Origin: VRUE01 sp035698885
GTDB lineage: Bacteria; Actinomycetota; Thermoleophilia; Solirubrobacterales; 70-9
NCBI GenBank assembly: GCA_035698885.1
Contig: DASSBJ010000030.1
Location: 1 to 43,750, forward strand
Length of the DNA: 43,750 nt
Direction: 5' to 3'
Shown: positions 16,878-25,325 of the stretch, in pieces
Layout of the letters: every line of letters starts with the position of its first letter
Position numbering within the stretch: the first letter of the stretch is position 1
Translations under genes and position numbers: made by a program
Notes under the pieces: model-generated
Database searches by the model: none
What the model was told of the DNA's origin: nothing
What the model saw: the letters and a program-made list of their open reading frames with translations, nothing else

Positions 16878-16971
16878 GCGCTACCTCCTACCCGCAGGTT
16901 CGCACTCCGCAGCGGCGCTTTCTCAACTTCCTACTAGTTTTAAGTAGTGAAGCCGCCCTCTACCGAAGGCG

Positions 16972-18144
16972 CTACAGGTAACCGAGCGGGTCCGTCGGCG
17001 CGCCGTCGATCCGCACCTCGAAGTGGAGGTGGTCGCCGAAGCAGTGCCCGGTGCAGCCGACGTAGCCGATCACGTCGCCCTGCGAGACGCTCTGGCCGGC
17101 GCCGACCGCGAACGAGGACTGGTGGGCGTAGCAGGTCTGCAGGCCGCCGCCGTGATCGAGACAGGTGAAGTTGCCGTAGCCGCCGCTTTCGGCTTCGCCC
17201 TGCTGCAGGACGACGGTGCCCGCGGCCGCGGCGCGGATCGGGGTCCCGGCGGGGACGGCGATGTCGATCCCCTCGTGCATGCGGCCCCAGCGCATGCCGA
17301 AGCCCGAGACGACCGGTCCGTCGACCGGCCAGATGAGCTGACCGGACCCGTGGCGGATCGGACCGGCGGGCAGCGGAGCCGACGCCGTGGCCTGCAGCGT
17401 CGCCGCAAGTTCCGCCTGGATCGCCGCGACCGAGCCCTCCAGGTCGCTCTCGGCGCTGCTCACCTTCGCCAGCGCCGCCTCGCGCCGGCGCCGCGCCGTC
17501 ACCAGCGACGATTGTCGCCGCTGCACGGCCGAACGGGCGTCGACGAGCGCCCGCTCTTCGGCGGCGATCGTGTCGCGCGCGGCTTCGATCCGGTCCTTGG
17601 CTGAGCGCAGGCGGGCGACGGTGCGCTTCACCTGGTCGCGCAGGTCGCGCACCCGCGTGACCACCGCTTCGTCGAGGCCGTTGATCCGGCTCAGGTACTC
17701 GGTGCGGTTGACCAGCTCTTCGTAGCCGCCCGCTTCGATCAGCACGTTGAGGATGTCGGGCGTGCCGGACTCGTAGATCGCGACCAGGTGCTCGCGCAGC
17801 GACACGAGCGAGCGTTTGAGTCGAGCGCGGACCACCGCCAGGTGCTTCCTGCCGACGTTGAGCTCGGCCTGCGCCGCGTCGAGCCGCCGCTGCTTCGCCT
17901 TAAGCCGCGCCTTGACCTCGGCCTCCTGCGAGCGCAGCGCCGCGACCTCGTCGGTCAGCCGTTCGATCTTCGCCCGGTAGTGCGAGATCGTCGTAGTAAG
18001 CACGCCCTTGCGCGCACGAACCTTGGAAAGCTTCGCCTCCTTGGCCTGAAGCTTCGATTCGAGGTTCTTTGCAGACGCCGCACCCGCTCCGACGAGCATC
18101 AAAAAAACCGCAGCAAAAGCCGCGGCCGAATAAGCCTTGATCAT
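16972..18144 (-). CDS. Coiled-coil M23 (LytM-type) peptidase, NlpD/EnvC-like
   Basis: 390 residues. Residues 1-25 are a signal peptide (AFAAVFLMLVGAGAASA). About 26-265 is a long Lys/Arg/Glu-rich coiled coil in two parts, as in EnvC/RipC-type cell-wall proteins. The C-terminal LytM domain has the zinc motifs HEGID and HLHFEV, so catalytic residues are intact. Inference: a peptidoglycan endopeptidase or amidase activator in cell division or wall remodelling. ATG 18144 follows a TAGGCT hexamer by 8 nt without a Shine-Dalgarno, so the message may be leaderless. Confidence 0.9.
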   Translation of the reverse strand: MIKAYSAAAFAAVFLMLVGAGAASAKNLESKLQAKEAKLSKVRARKGVLTTTISHYRAKIERLTDEVAALRSQEAEVKARLKAKQRRLDAAQAELNVGRKHLAVVRARLKRSLVSLREHLVAIYESGTPDILNVLIEAGGYEELVNRTEYLSRINGLDEAVVTRVRDLRDQVKRTVARLRSAKDRIEAARDTIAAEERALVDARSAVQRRQSSLVTARRRREAALAKVSSAESDLEGSVAAIQAELAATLQATASAPLPAGPIRHGSGQLIWPVDGPVVSGFGMRWGRMHEGIDIAVPAGTPIRAAAAGTVVLQQGEAESGGYGNFTCLDHGGGLQTCYAHQSSFAVGAGQSVSQGDVIGYVGCTGHCFGDHLHFEVRIDGAPTDPLGYL

Positions 18145-18193
18145 CGCCGAGAAGCCTAGACAGGCCCGCTAATCACCGTGCAATCGAGCTTGC

Positions 18194-18297
18194 GCGGGCG
18201 CCGGCGTCCCCCTCGGGGAACTTGTGAGGCTGCCGACGGCCCGCGCCCCCGCCGCGCAACCGGCGCCGGGTTCCCAGAGGGGGACGCCGGCGCCCGC
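18194..18297. terminator. Large palindrome after the acyl-CoA dehydrogenase gene (terminator-like)
   Basis: Arms 18194-18221 and 18270-18297 are complementary at 27 of 28 positions, with a 48-base GC-rich loop. The outer 21 bases pair perfectly and the only mismatch is at 18215/18276. It begins 5 bases after the stop of the acyl-CoA dehydrogenase gene and ends about 50 bases before the M23 peptidase gene. No T-run follows, so it is not a classical intrinsic terminator. It could be a factor-assisted terminator, an mRNA-stabilising structure or a mobile palindromic repeat. Confidence 0.6.
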
Positions 18298-18302
18298 CCC
18301 AC

Positions 18303-19577
18303 CTACACCGCCACAGGCTCCTTGTCGTCAGCAGCCGCCTTCTCCGCCTCTTTGACCACTTCGGCCGCATACCCCAACCGCTCGGCGTATTCCCGCGCCT
18401 GCATCCGCGAGATCACCATCCGCTGGATCTCCGCCGTGCCCTCGAACAGCTGGTAGATCTTGGCGTCGCGGAAGAACTTCTCCAGCGGGCACTCGGTGCT
18501 CCAGGCGTCGGGGCCGACGAGGTCCATCAGCGTCGTCGTCGCCCACATCGTCACGTCGCCGGCCTTGAGCTTCGACATCGAGCCCTGGCCACCGCGCATC
18601 GGGATCCCGTTGCGCCCCATCCAGGCGGCGCGCTGGACCAGCAGGCGGGCCGCCTCGATCTCGGTCGCGACCTCGGCGAGCGTCTGCTGCACGCGCTGCA
18701 GCTGCAGCAGCGGCGTGCCGCCCTCGGACCGGCTGTCCAGGTATTCGAGCGTCCACTCGTAGGCGGCCTGGGCGATGCCGAGCGCCGAGGCGCCGACCAT
18801 CGGCCGGGTTATCTCGAAGGTGGCGAGCGCGTCGGCGCCGCGCGATTTCTTCCCTTCGCGGCCGCGCTGCAGCTTCTTCTCCAGCTTCTCCTCGCCGCCG
18901 AGCAGGTTCTCGGCCGGGATGCGGCAGTCCTCGAGGATCACCTCGGCCGTGTGCGAGGCGCGGATGCCGAGCTTCGACTCCTTCTTGCCCTGGCTGAGCC
19001 CCGGGGTCCCCTTGCCGACGACGAAGGAGGCCTGGCCGCGGGTGCCGAGCGACGGGTCGACGGTGGCGACGACGACGTGCACGTCGGCGATCCCGCCGTT
19101 GGTGATGAAGACCTTGGTCCCGTTGAGGACCCACTCGTCGCCGTCCCGCCTGGCGGTCGTCTTCAGGCTCTTCACGTCCGAGCCGGCCTGCGGCTCGGTG
19201 ACCGCATAGGCGCCGAGCTTGATCTCCTCGCCCGCGCCGAAGCACTCGGGCACCCAGCGGGCGATCTGCTCGGGCGTGCCCGAGGAGGCGATCCCGGCGG
19301 CGGCGAGGCCGGAGCCTGAGATCGCCAGGGCGGTGCCGGCGCAGCCCCAGTGGAACTCTTCGGCGGAGATCACCTGCAGCTGGCCCTCCGAGTCGCCGGC
19401 GTTGCGCTGGATCGACTCCAGGGTCCCGAAGCCCTGCTTGCGAGCCTCCTTGATGACCTCCCAGGGAGTGCTCTCCTCTTCGTCGTGCTTGCGCGCGGCG
19501 GGACGGATCACGTCGCGGGCGAAGGCCCGGGCGCGGTCCTTGAACTCCTGCTGCTCGTCGTTCAGTGCGAAATCCAT
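18303..19577 (-). CDS. Acyl-CoA dehydrogenase
   Basis: 424 residues. This FAD enzyme introduces the alpha-beta double bond into acyl-CoA thioesters in beta-oxidation. Family motifs: YAVTEPQAGSDV (FAD/substrate loop), WVLNGTKVFITNG, RPMVGASALGIAQAAYE and the C-terminal KIYQLFEGTAEIQR, where the Glu of FEGT matches the usual catalytic base. ATG 19577 has GAGGGGG 4 nt upstream. The longer frame to 19628 runs through the palindromic operator and is rejected. A large palindrome closes the 3' end. Likely controlled by the TetR/FadR-type site at 19609-19630. Confidence 0.92.
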   Translation of the reverse strand: MDFALNDEQQEFKDRARAFARDVIRPAARKHDEEESTPWEVIKEARKQGFGTLESIQRNAGDSEGQLQVISAEEFHWGCAGTALAISGSGLAAAGIASSGTPEQIARWVPECFGAGEEIKLGAYAVTEPQAGSDVKSLKTTARRDGDEWVLNGTKVFITNGGIADVHVVVATVDPSLGTRGQASFVVGKGTPGLSQGKKESKLGIRASHTAEVILEDCRIPAENLLGGEEKLEKKLQRGREGKKSRGADALATFEITRPMVGASALGIAQAAYEWTLEYLDSRSEGGTPLLQLQRVQQTLAEVATEIEAARLLVQRAAWMGRNGIPMRGGQGSMSKLKAGDVTMWATTTLMDLVGPDAWSTECPLEKFFRDAKIYQLFEGTAEIQRMVISRMQAREYAERLGYAAEVVKEAEKAAADDKEPVAV

Positions 19578-19608
19578 CCGTCCCCCTCGTCGAAGCGCGG
19601 TCAGTTCG

Positions 19609-19630
19609 TTGATTGACTGGTCAGTCAACC
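19609..19630. promoter_or_regulatory. Palindromic operator upstream of the acyl-CoA dehydrogenase (FadR/TetR-type)
   Basis: The core TTGACTGGTCAGTCAA (19613-19628) has perfect 7-base arms around GT. On the gene's strand the 22-base site matches the one at 26526-26547 at 19 of 22 positions, including the shared block GACCAGTCAATCAA. The layout TGAnTGAC-GTCAnTCA resembles operators of FadR-type TetR repressors that sense long-chain acyl-CoA. It lies 32 bases before the start codon. The regulator itself is not in the window. Confidence 0.65.
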
Positions 19631-19680
19631 AGTCCTCAGGAGCTTAGCTGACCGACCAGCCAGGCCTCGACGCGGTGCCT

Positions 19681-19719
19681 GTGTCGCCTTGGTACCGCTC
19701 AACGACACAAGGGCGACAC
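19681..19719. promoter_or_regulatory. Dyad upstream of the CW_binding_2-like gene
   Basis: GTGTCGCC at 19681-19688 and GGCGACAC at 19712-19719 are perfect inverted 8-base arms, 23 bases apart. The dyad ends 16 bases before the TACCGT hexamer at 19736-19741, placing it in the -30 to -65 region of the proposed promoter. It is a possible operator for the plus-strand operon. Confidence 0.35.
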
Positions 19720-19749
19720 GGGGACCGCGAGCGGGTACCGTTGCGGCCG

Positions 19750-21042
19750 GTGACACGGCCAATCAATGCGGATGTGCCGGCGGTCGAGGCGAAGGAGCCG
19801 TCGACGCCGACGCCGCCGGGGCGGCGGCGCAAACCGGTGCCGGGGGCGCTGAAGGCGATCGCGGGCCTGTTCGTGCTGGCCGTGGTCTTCATCGTCGCGG
19901 CGATCCTCGGCGGCGGCGGAGGCGGCGAAGACCATGGAACGGAAGCACCGGCGCCGGTCAGCGAAGCGCCCAGCACCCCTGCCGAGACGCCCGCTGCCAG
20001 GCCGGATGAACTCGGCTACCCATCTTTCGCCACCGCGAACACGACCAGGGTCGGCGGCGGCGACGCGGCATCGACCGCCGCCGCCGTGGCGCTCGCCGCA
20101 TATCCCTCCGCCAAGCCCTCGCAGCGACCGGCGGCGGTGACCGTCGTCGACGCCGCCGACTGGCGCACGGCGGTCGCGGCCGCGGCGCTGACGGCGCCTC
20201 CGGTCGGCGCCCCCGTGCTGGTCTCCGAAGCCGACGGCATGCCCGACGCGACCGGCGAAGCGCTCTCGGCCCTCGCCCCGTCCGGGAGCAAGGACACGGG
20301 CGCCGCACAGGTCTTCGCGATCGGCGCCGCCGACACGCCCGACGATCTGCGCACCCACAGGGTCCGCCAGGCCGGAGCAGCCGGAGCCGCCGAGCTTCTC
20401 GCGCTGCGCGAACGGCTCACGGGCTCCCCGCCGCGGCATATCGTCGTCGCCGCGAGCGGGAGCCCGGCCTTCGCGATGCCGGCCGCTGCCTGGGCGGCGC
20501 GCTCGGGCGACCCCGTCCTCTTCACCGGTGCCAAGGCGCTCGCCAGGCCGACGGCCACGGCGCTGAAGGCGCATCCGCACACGCGCGTCTTCGTCCTCGG
20601 CCCGTCATCGGTCGTCTCCTCCGACGTGGTGCGCGAAATCGCCAAGCGCGCGCCGCACGTGCAGCGGGTCTCCGGCGAGGACCCGGTCGCCAACGCGATC
20701 GAACTCGCCCGTTACTCGGCCGGCGGCTTCGGCTGGAACATCAACGACCCCGGTCACGGCTTCGTCGTCGCCAATGGCGCCGAACCGCTCGACGCGCCCG
20801 CCGCGGCGGCGCTCTCGGCCTCCGGCGCCTGGGGGCCGTTGCTGCTCAGCGACGACGCCGATACCCTTCCGTCGGCGCTGCGCGGCTATCTGCTCGACGT
20901 CAAGCCGGGCTACACCGACGACCCGACGCGCGCCTTCTACAACCACGTCTGGGTGATCGGGGACCAGGAAGCGATCGGCGTGAACGAGCAAGCGGAAATC
21001 GACGAGCTGGCAGCGCTGGCCAGGATCGGCGGCGAAGAATGA
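19750..21042 (+). CDS. Membrane-anchored protein with cell-wall-binding repeat 2-like (CW_binding_2) domains
   Basis: 430 residues from GTG 19750. A short cytoplasmic N-terminus is followed by one membrane segment (ALKAIAGLFVLAVVFIVAAI, about residues 33-52), a Pro/Ala linker and an outer domain. The outer domain has repeats of the putative cell-wall-binding repeat 2 type: GDAASTAAAVALAAYPS, PVLFTGAKALARPT, VFVLGPSSVVSSDVVREIA and VQRVSGEDPVANAIELAR. In other Gram-positives these repeats attach surface proteins. The frame is open to GTG 19675, but a TACCGT hexamer sits exactly 8 nt before GTG 19750, as at other leaderless starts here. The next gene overlaps its stop (ATGA). Confidence 0.78.
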   Translation: MTRPINADVPAVEAKEPSTPTPPGRRRKPVPGALKAIAGLFVLAVVFIVAAILGGGGGGEDHGTEAPAPVSEAPSTPAETPAARPDELGYPSFATANTTRVGGGDAASTAAAVALAAYPSAKPSQRPAAVTVVDAADWRTAVAAAALTAPPVGAPVLVSEADGMPDATGEALSALAPSGSKDTGAAQVFAIGAADTPDDLRTHRVRQAGAAGAAELLALRERLTGSPPRHIVVAASGSPAFAMPAAAWAARSGDPVLFTGAKALARPTATALKAHPHTRVFVLGPSSVVSSDVVREIAKRAPHVQRVSGEDPVANAIELARYSAGGFGWNINDPGHGFVVANGAEPLDAPAAAALSASGAWGPLLLSDDADTLPSALRGYLLDVKPGYTDDPTRAFYNHVWVIGDQEAIGVNEQAEIDELAALARIGGEE

Positions 21043-21290
21043 GCGAAGCGGAGAACCCGAACCTGCTGGGCGGCGCGCACGAGATCGCCGCGGAGGACAT
21101 CCGCGCTCTCGCCGGCGCCTCGACGCCGCACTTCGCCCTGCAGGTGCGCAACCGGATCCGCCGGCTGATCGAGCCGCTGCCGGCCGACCACCCCGCCCGC
21201 CTGGAGGGCGAGCGCAGGATCGCCGCGCTCGAGGAGCTCGCCGAGCACAGCGGCGACCCGCGCGGGACGATGGGCATCGGCCACCGATGA
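21039..21290 (+). CDS. Small hypothetical protein in an operon with an MBL hydrolase
   Basis: 83 residues, charged and probably helical; there is no signal peptide or membrane segment. The centre (FALQVRNRIRRLIEPLPADHPARLEGERRIAALEELAE) looks like two amphipathic helices. It starts in an ATGA overlap with the upstream gene and ends in an ATGA overlap with the MBL gene, so it is translationally coupled on both sides, which supports it being real. No family is recognised. Confidence 0.75.
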   Translation: MSEAENPNLLGGAHEIAAEDIRALAGASTPHFALQVRNRIRRLIEPLPADHPARLEGERRIAALEELAEHSGDPRGTMGIGHR

Positions 21291-21955
21291 AGCAGCTCGC
21301 GCCCGGCGTCTGGCGGCTGAAGGAGTTCCCCGCCCCCTCGATCAACATCTACCTCGCCGAGGACGTGCTGATCGACGCCGGCCGCACCTGGGACCGGCGC
21401 CGGGTCTTCGCCGAGATCGAGGGCCGCGAGCTGTCGATGCTGGCGCTGACCCACGTGCATCCGGACCACCAGGGCGTCGCCAAGGATGTCTGCGAGGCAC
21501 GCGGCATCCCGCTCGCCTGCCACGCCGACGACGTCGAGGCGATGGAGGGAAAGCGGCCGGTGCAGGAGGCCGCGGCGGACAACCCGATCAACAGGATCAT
21601 CGCCAAGCTCTGGCAGGGCCCGCCCCACAAAGTCGAGCGGGCGCTGAGCGACGGCGACGAGGTCGCCGGCTTCCGCGTCGTCCACGCTCCCGGCCACGCG
21701 CGCGGCGAGGTGATCTTCTTCCGCGACTCCGACCGGGTGGCGATCTGCGGCGACGTGATCCGCAACATGAGCTACGCGACCGGCCGCCCGATGCTCGCCG
21801 AGCCGCCGAAGATCTTCACCTACGACCCGGCCGAGAACCGCCGCTCGATCCGCAAGCTCGCCGATCTGAACCCGTCGCTGATCCTCCCCGGCCACGGCCC
21901 CGCCGTCACCGACATCGCCGCCTTCGAGCGCTTCGTCGCCGCCCTGCCGTCCTAG
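21287..21955 (+). CDS. Metallo-beta-lactamase-fold hydrolase
   Basis: 222 residues, the usual size for a glyoxalase II-like MBL protein. The metal motif is H56-V-H58-P-D60-H61, followed by APGHARGEVIFF, the aspartate in ICGDVIRN and the C-terminal ILPGHGPAV. All metal ligands of a dinuclear site are present. The substrate is unknown; thioesters or lactones are typical of the family. It is the last gene of a three-gene plus-strand unit with 4-base overlaps, and its 3' end overlaps the convergent LLM oxidoreductase stop by 4 bases. Confidence 0.88.
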   Translation: MKQLAPGVWRLKEFPAPSINIYLAEDVLIDAGRTWDRRRVFAEIEGRELSMLALTHVHPDHQGVAKDVCEARGIPLACHADDVEAMEGKRPVQEAAADNPINRIIAKLWQGPPHKVERALSDGDEVAGFRVVHAPGHARGEVIFFRDSDRVAICGDVIRNMSYATGRPMLAEPPKIFTYDPAENRRSIRKLADLNPSLILPGHGPAVTDIAAFERFVAALPS

Positions 21956-22986
21956 CCGGCGCCCGCCGGGCCGAAGGCGTCGATCAGGCGGTTCTGGTAC
22001 TCGCTCAACTCCTCTGGGGAGATGAAGTAGGTGGGCGGGGTGAGGAAGAGGCCGTCGGCGCGCTCGGCGGTCGCCTCGACGCGGGCGCGGACCTTGTCGA
22101 GCGGGCCGGCGGCGCAGTAGGCGTCGACCATCTCATCGCTGATCGCCGCCGGGACGGCGGCGAGGTCGCCGCGGCGGAAGGCGTCGCCGGCGGCGACGGC
22201 GTTGTCGGCGAAGCGGTGCAGCTCCCAGAGCGGCATGTAGGTCTTCACGGTCGCGTAGAAGGAGATCGTGCGGCGCGCCATCTCGATCGCCCGGCCCTCG
22301 TCGTCGTCGATCGCGCAGCAGACGGTCGGCAGGTAGTCGAAGCTCGCGCGCTCGCGGCCCGATCGCTTCAGCCCCTCCTCGAAGGAGGAGACGACGACCT
22401 CGTCGATCCAGCGCAGGCTCTGGATCGGGTGCCCGATCAGCCCGTCGGCGACGTCGCCGGCCATCCGGCACATGCCGCCCTGCACACCGGCGGTGTAGAT
22501 CGGGACCGACTCGCGCGGCGCCGGGTGGGGGCGCACCCAGCCCTTGATCTCGATGTCGTAGTAGGAGCCCTCGAAGCGGATCGGATCGCCCGCGCCGGCC
22601 TGCCGCATGATCAGCCGCGTCGCCTCGATCGCCTCGCGCAGGTGCGGCGCCGGGCGGCCGTACTCGGCGTTGTGCCAGGTTTCGTTCAACCGCTTGACGC
22701 CCGAGCCGAGGCCGAGCCGGAAGCGGCCGCCCGACATCTCGTCGACGTCGAGCGCCGAGACGGCGAGGATGAACGGGCTGCGGGTGAAGGCCCAGGCGAT
22801 CCCCGTCGCGATCCCGATCTTCTCGGTGCGCCCGGCGAGGTAGGCCGCCTGGGTGACCGAGGAGCGGAACAGCTCCGGCGCCCAGACGCACTCGACGCCG
22901 GCCGCCTCGGCGCGCTTCGCCTCCGCCTCGAGGTCGGCGACCGTGGCGCCGATCGCGGCGACCGAGATGCGGTCGAGCGCGCTCAA
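21952..22986 (-). CDS. LLM-class (F420-dependent type) oxidoreductase
   Basis: 344 residues. The luciferase-like TIM-barrel family is recognised by VECVWAPELF, IGIATGIAWAFTRSPF, MSGGRFRLGLGSGVKRLNE, PIYTAGVQGGMCRMAGDVADGLIGHP and the C-terminal helical part. In actinobacteria these enzymes mostly use F420, sometimes FMN; the substrate cannot be told. The start is inferred as TTG 22986, forming a TTGA overlap with the stop of the acyl-CoA dehydrogenase gene, because no ATG or GTG precedes the first barrel strand outside the previous gene. It ends a four-gene set with thiolase and two acyl-CoA dehydrogenases. Confidence 0.85.
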   Translation of the reverse strand: MSALDRISVAAIGATVADLEAEAKRAEAAGVECVWAPELFRSSVTQAAYLAGRTEKIGIATGIAWAFTRSPFILAVSALDVDEMSGGRFRLGLGSGVKRLNETWHNAEYGRPAPHLREAIEATRLIMRQAGAGDPIRFEGSYYDIEIKGWVRPHPAPRESVPIYTAGVQGGMCRMAGDVADGLIGHPIQSLRWIDEVVVSSFEEGLKRSGRERASFDYLPTVCCAIDDDEGRAIEMARRTISFYATVKTYMPLWELHRFADNAVAAGDAFRRGDLAAVPAAISDEMVDAYCAAGPLDKVRARVEATAERADGLFLTPPTYFISPEELSEYQNRLIDAFGPAGAG

Positions 22987-24083
22987 GCGAGGGTCAGCTG
23001 GGCGACGCGCTCGCGGTGCCAGCTCGCGGTCCCGAAGGTCGCCGCGTTGGCCTTGCCGCGCTTGAGGAAGAAGTGCAGGTCGTGCTCCCAGGTGAAGCCG
23101 ATCCCGCCGTGCACCTGGATCGAGGCGTCGGGCACGCGCCAGCCGGCGTCGGAGGCGTAGGCCTTGGCCATCGAGGCGGCCAGCGGCAGCGACTCGGGCT
23201 CGGCGTCGGCGGCCCAGGCGGCGCCGTAGACGGCCGAGCGCGAGTTCTCGGTCTCGAGCAGCATCTGCGCGCAGCGGTGCGAGACCGCCTGGTAGGCGCC
23301 GATCGGGCGGCCGAACTGCTGGCGGTCCTTGGCGTAGGAGACCGCCATCTCCATCGTCCGTTGGGCGATCCCGGTCGACTCGGCGGCGAGCGCCGTGCAG
23401 GCGCGCCAGAGCACCGGCAGGTAGTCCGCCTGGCTGCCGGCGAGCGTCGCCTGCGGCGCCACGCGGACGCCGTCGAAGCGGACCGAGTAGAGGCGCCGCG
23501 TCAGGTCGACCGATTTCTCCGCGGCAACGGTGACGCCCTGGGCGTCCCGCTCGACCAGGTGGCGGCGGCCGTCGGCGGTGGCGACGACGAGGAAGTCGGC
23601 GCTCGCCGCATCCATCACCAGCACCTTCGTGCCGTTGAGGACGACGCCGTCGCCGTCCTCGGTGGCCTCCATGCCGAACTCGCCGATCGTCGCGCTGGTG
23701 CCCGCCTCGAAGAGGGCGATCGTGCCGCGCTTCTCGCCGCTCGCCAGCGGCGCCAGCCAGCGCTCGCGCTGCGCGTCGTCGCCGACCGTCGCCAGAACCA
23801 GGCCGGCGACCGTGTTGGAGAGCAGCGGCGAGGGGGCGAGCGCGTAGCCCATCTCCTCGAAGAGGACCGCGAGGTCGACGATGCCGAGCCCCTGGCCGCC
23901 CCACTCCTCCGGCAGCGCTAGGCCGGGCCAGCCGAGCTCCGCCATCTCCCGCCAGTCGGAGTCCTCGAGGCCGTGCTCGCTCCCGGCGAGCTCGCGCATC
24001 CGCTCCGACTTGTAGCGGGCGGCGAGGAACTCGCGCGCGGTCGACTTGATCGCCTGCTGCTCGTCGGTGAGGTCGAAATACAT
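22983..24083 (-). CDS. Acyl-CoA dehydrogenase-like subunit lacking the usual C-terminal catalytic Glu
   Basis: 366 residues. Clear ACAD fold: MYFDLTDEQQAIKSTAREFL, LALPEEWGGQGLG, KDRQQFGRPIGAYQAVSHR and VHGGIGFTWEHDLHFFLKRG. After the last motif the sequence reads KANAATFGTAS, with no Glu where active members have YEGT or IEGGT. In actinobacterial FadE pairs encoded side by side, one subunit carries the active site and the partner lacks it, forming an alpha2-beta2 enzyme. It is encoded 14 bases after the next gene upstream, which has the IEGGT motif. AGGAAGG lies upstream of ATG 24083. Confidence 0.87.
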   Translation of the reverse strand: MYFDLTDEQQAIKSTAREFLAARYKSERMRELAGSEHGLEDSDWREMAELGWPGLALPEEWGGQGLGIVDLAVLFEEMGYALAPSPLLSNTVAGLVLATVGDDAQRERWLAPLASGEKRGTIALFEAGTSATIGEFGMEATEDGDGVVLNGTKVLVMDAASADFLVVATADGRRHLVERDAQGVTVAAEKSVDLTRRLYSVRFDGVRVAPQATLAGSQADYLPVLWRACTALAAESTGIAQRTMEMAVSYAKDRQQFGRPIGAYQAVSHRCAQMLLETENSRSAVYGAAWAADAEPESLPLAASMAKAYASDAGWRVPDASIQVHGGIGFTWEHDLHFFLKRGKANAATFGTASWHRERVAQLTLA

Positions 24084-24097
24084 CGGCGGCGGCCTTC

Positions 24098-25276
24098 CTA
24101 GCGCATCCGCGGCAGGCCGAGCACCCGCTCGGCGATGATGTTCTTGAGGATGTCGGTCGTCCCGCCCTCGATCGAGTTGGCGCGCGAGCGCAGGAAGCTG
24201 TACTGCCAGGCGCCGTTGGCGACGGCGTGCTCGGCGCCGCGGTCGAGCGCAGCGTAGGGGCCCTCGATGTCGAGCGCCAGCTCCGCGATCCGCTGGTTGA
24301 GGTCCGCCCACTGCCACTTGCCGAGCGAGCCCTCCGGCCCGGGGATGCCCGACTGCATCGTCTTGGTCAGCCCGCGGTAGGCGTTCAGCCGCATCGTCTC
24401 GGCCTCGATCTGCAGCTGGGCGATCCGCTGGCGGATCAGCGGGTCTTCGGCGGCGCTGTGGCCGTTGACCCGCGTCTCCTTGGCGAGCCGGCCGAGCCGG
24501 CCGAGGCTGTTGGAGATCTGCGCGATCGCGCCGAAGGCGAGCCCCGCCCGCTCGTTCATCAGCGTCGTGATCGCCACCGACCAGCCGTTGCCGACGCCGC
24601 CGACGACGTTCTCGTCGGGAATCCGGGCTTCCTCCATGAAGACCTCGTTGAACTCGCCCTCGCCGGTGATCTGGACCAGCGGCTTCGCCTCCACCCCCTC
24701 CTGCTCCATGTCCATCAGGAAGTAGGTGAGGCCCTTGTGCTTGGGCGCGTCGGGGTCGGTGCGGGCGACGAGCATGCACCACTTGGCGAACTGGGCCAGC
24801 GTCGTCCAGACCTTCTGCCCGGTGACCACCCATTCGTCGCCGTCCTTGACCGCCTTCGTCTTCAGCGAGGCGAGGTCGGAGCCGGACTCGGGCTCGGAGA
24901 AGCCCTGGCACCAGATCTCCTCGGCGGTCAGGATCGGCTCCAGGTAGCGCTGCTTCTGCTCCTCGCTGCCGTGGGCGATCACGACCGGGCCGCCCATCGC
25001 CAGGCCGAGCACGTTGGCCGGGCTCGGCGCTTCGGCGCGCGCCGCCTCGCCGACGAAGATCGCCTGCTCGATCAGCGTCGCGCCGCGACCGCCGTACTCC
25101 TTCGGCCAGGAGATCCCGGCCCAGCCGGCCGCGTGCAGCTTCGCCTGCCACTCGCGGCGGTAGGCGATCACCTCGTCGAGGCTGCTCTCCGGCTCAGGCC
25201 CGGGGTTGTGCTCCTCCAGCCAGGTCCGCACCTCGTCGCGAAACTCGCGCTCAGACGGTGAGAGGCTGAGGTCCAT
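24098..25276 (-). CDS. Acyl-CoA dehydrogenase (active partner of an adjacent pair)
   Basis: 392 residues, FadE17/FadE26-like in length and motifs: WPKEYGGRGATLIEQ, GFSEPESGSDLASLKTKA, WVVTGQKVWTTLAQFAKW, MNERAGLAFGAIAQ and the C-terminal RANSIEGGTTDILKNIIAERVLGLPR. The Glu in IEGGT is a candidate catalytic base. Inference: it pairs with the following gene product as a heteromeric dehydrogenase for branched, steroid side-chain or other unusual acyl-CoAs; chain specificity is not visible. It starts 49 bases after the thiolase stop, and all four genes here read on the minus strand. Confidence 0.9.
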   Translation of the reverse strand: MDLSLSPSEREFRDEVRTWLEEHNPGPEPESSLDEVIAYRREWQAKLHAAGWAGISWPKEYGGRGATLIEQAIFVGEAARAEAPSPANVLGLAMGGPVVIAHGSEEQKQRYLEPILTAEEIWCQGFSEPESGSDLASLKTKAVKDGDEWVVTGQKVWTTLAQFAKWCMLVARTDPDAPKHKGLTYFLMDMEQEGVEAKPLVQITGEGEFNEVFMEEARIPDENVVGGVGNGWSVAITTLMNERAGLAFGAIAQISNSLGRLGRLAKETRVNGHSAAEDPLIRQRIAQLQIEAETMRLNAYRGLTKTMQSGIPGPEGSLGKWQWADLNQRIAELALDIEGPYAALDRGAEHAVANGAWQYSFLRSRANSIEGGTTDILKNIIAERVLGLPRMR

Positions 25277-25325
25277 CGCCCGTGAGACTACTGGCTAGCC
25301 GGCCAACGGTCGATCTGAGGCCAGC

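Noticed and set aside
16923..16950. CTACT...AGTAG dyad between the M23 peptidase and low-complexity protein genes as a terminator
   Set aside because: The stem is only 5 bp and no T-run follows; too weak to list as a feature.
19578..19628. 17-codon N-terminal extension of the acyl-CoA dehydrogenase
   Set aside because: The extension is encoded by the palindromic operator and a ribosome site precedes ATG 19577.
24227..25261. 344-codon plus-strand frame opposite an acyl-CoA dehydrogenase
   Set aside because: Antisense shadow without recognisable motifs.
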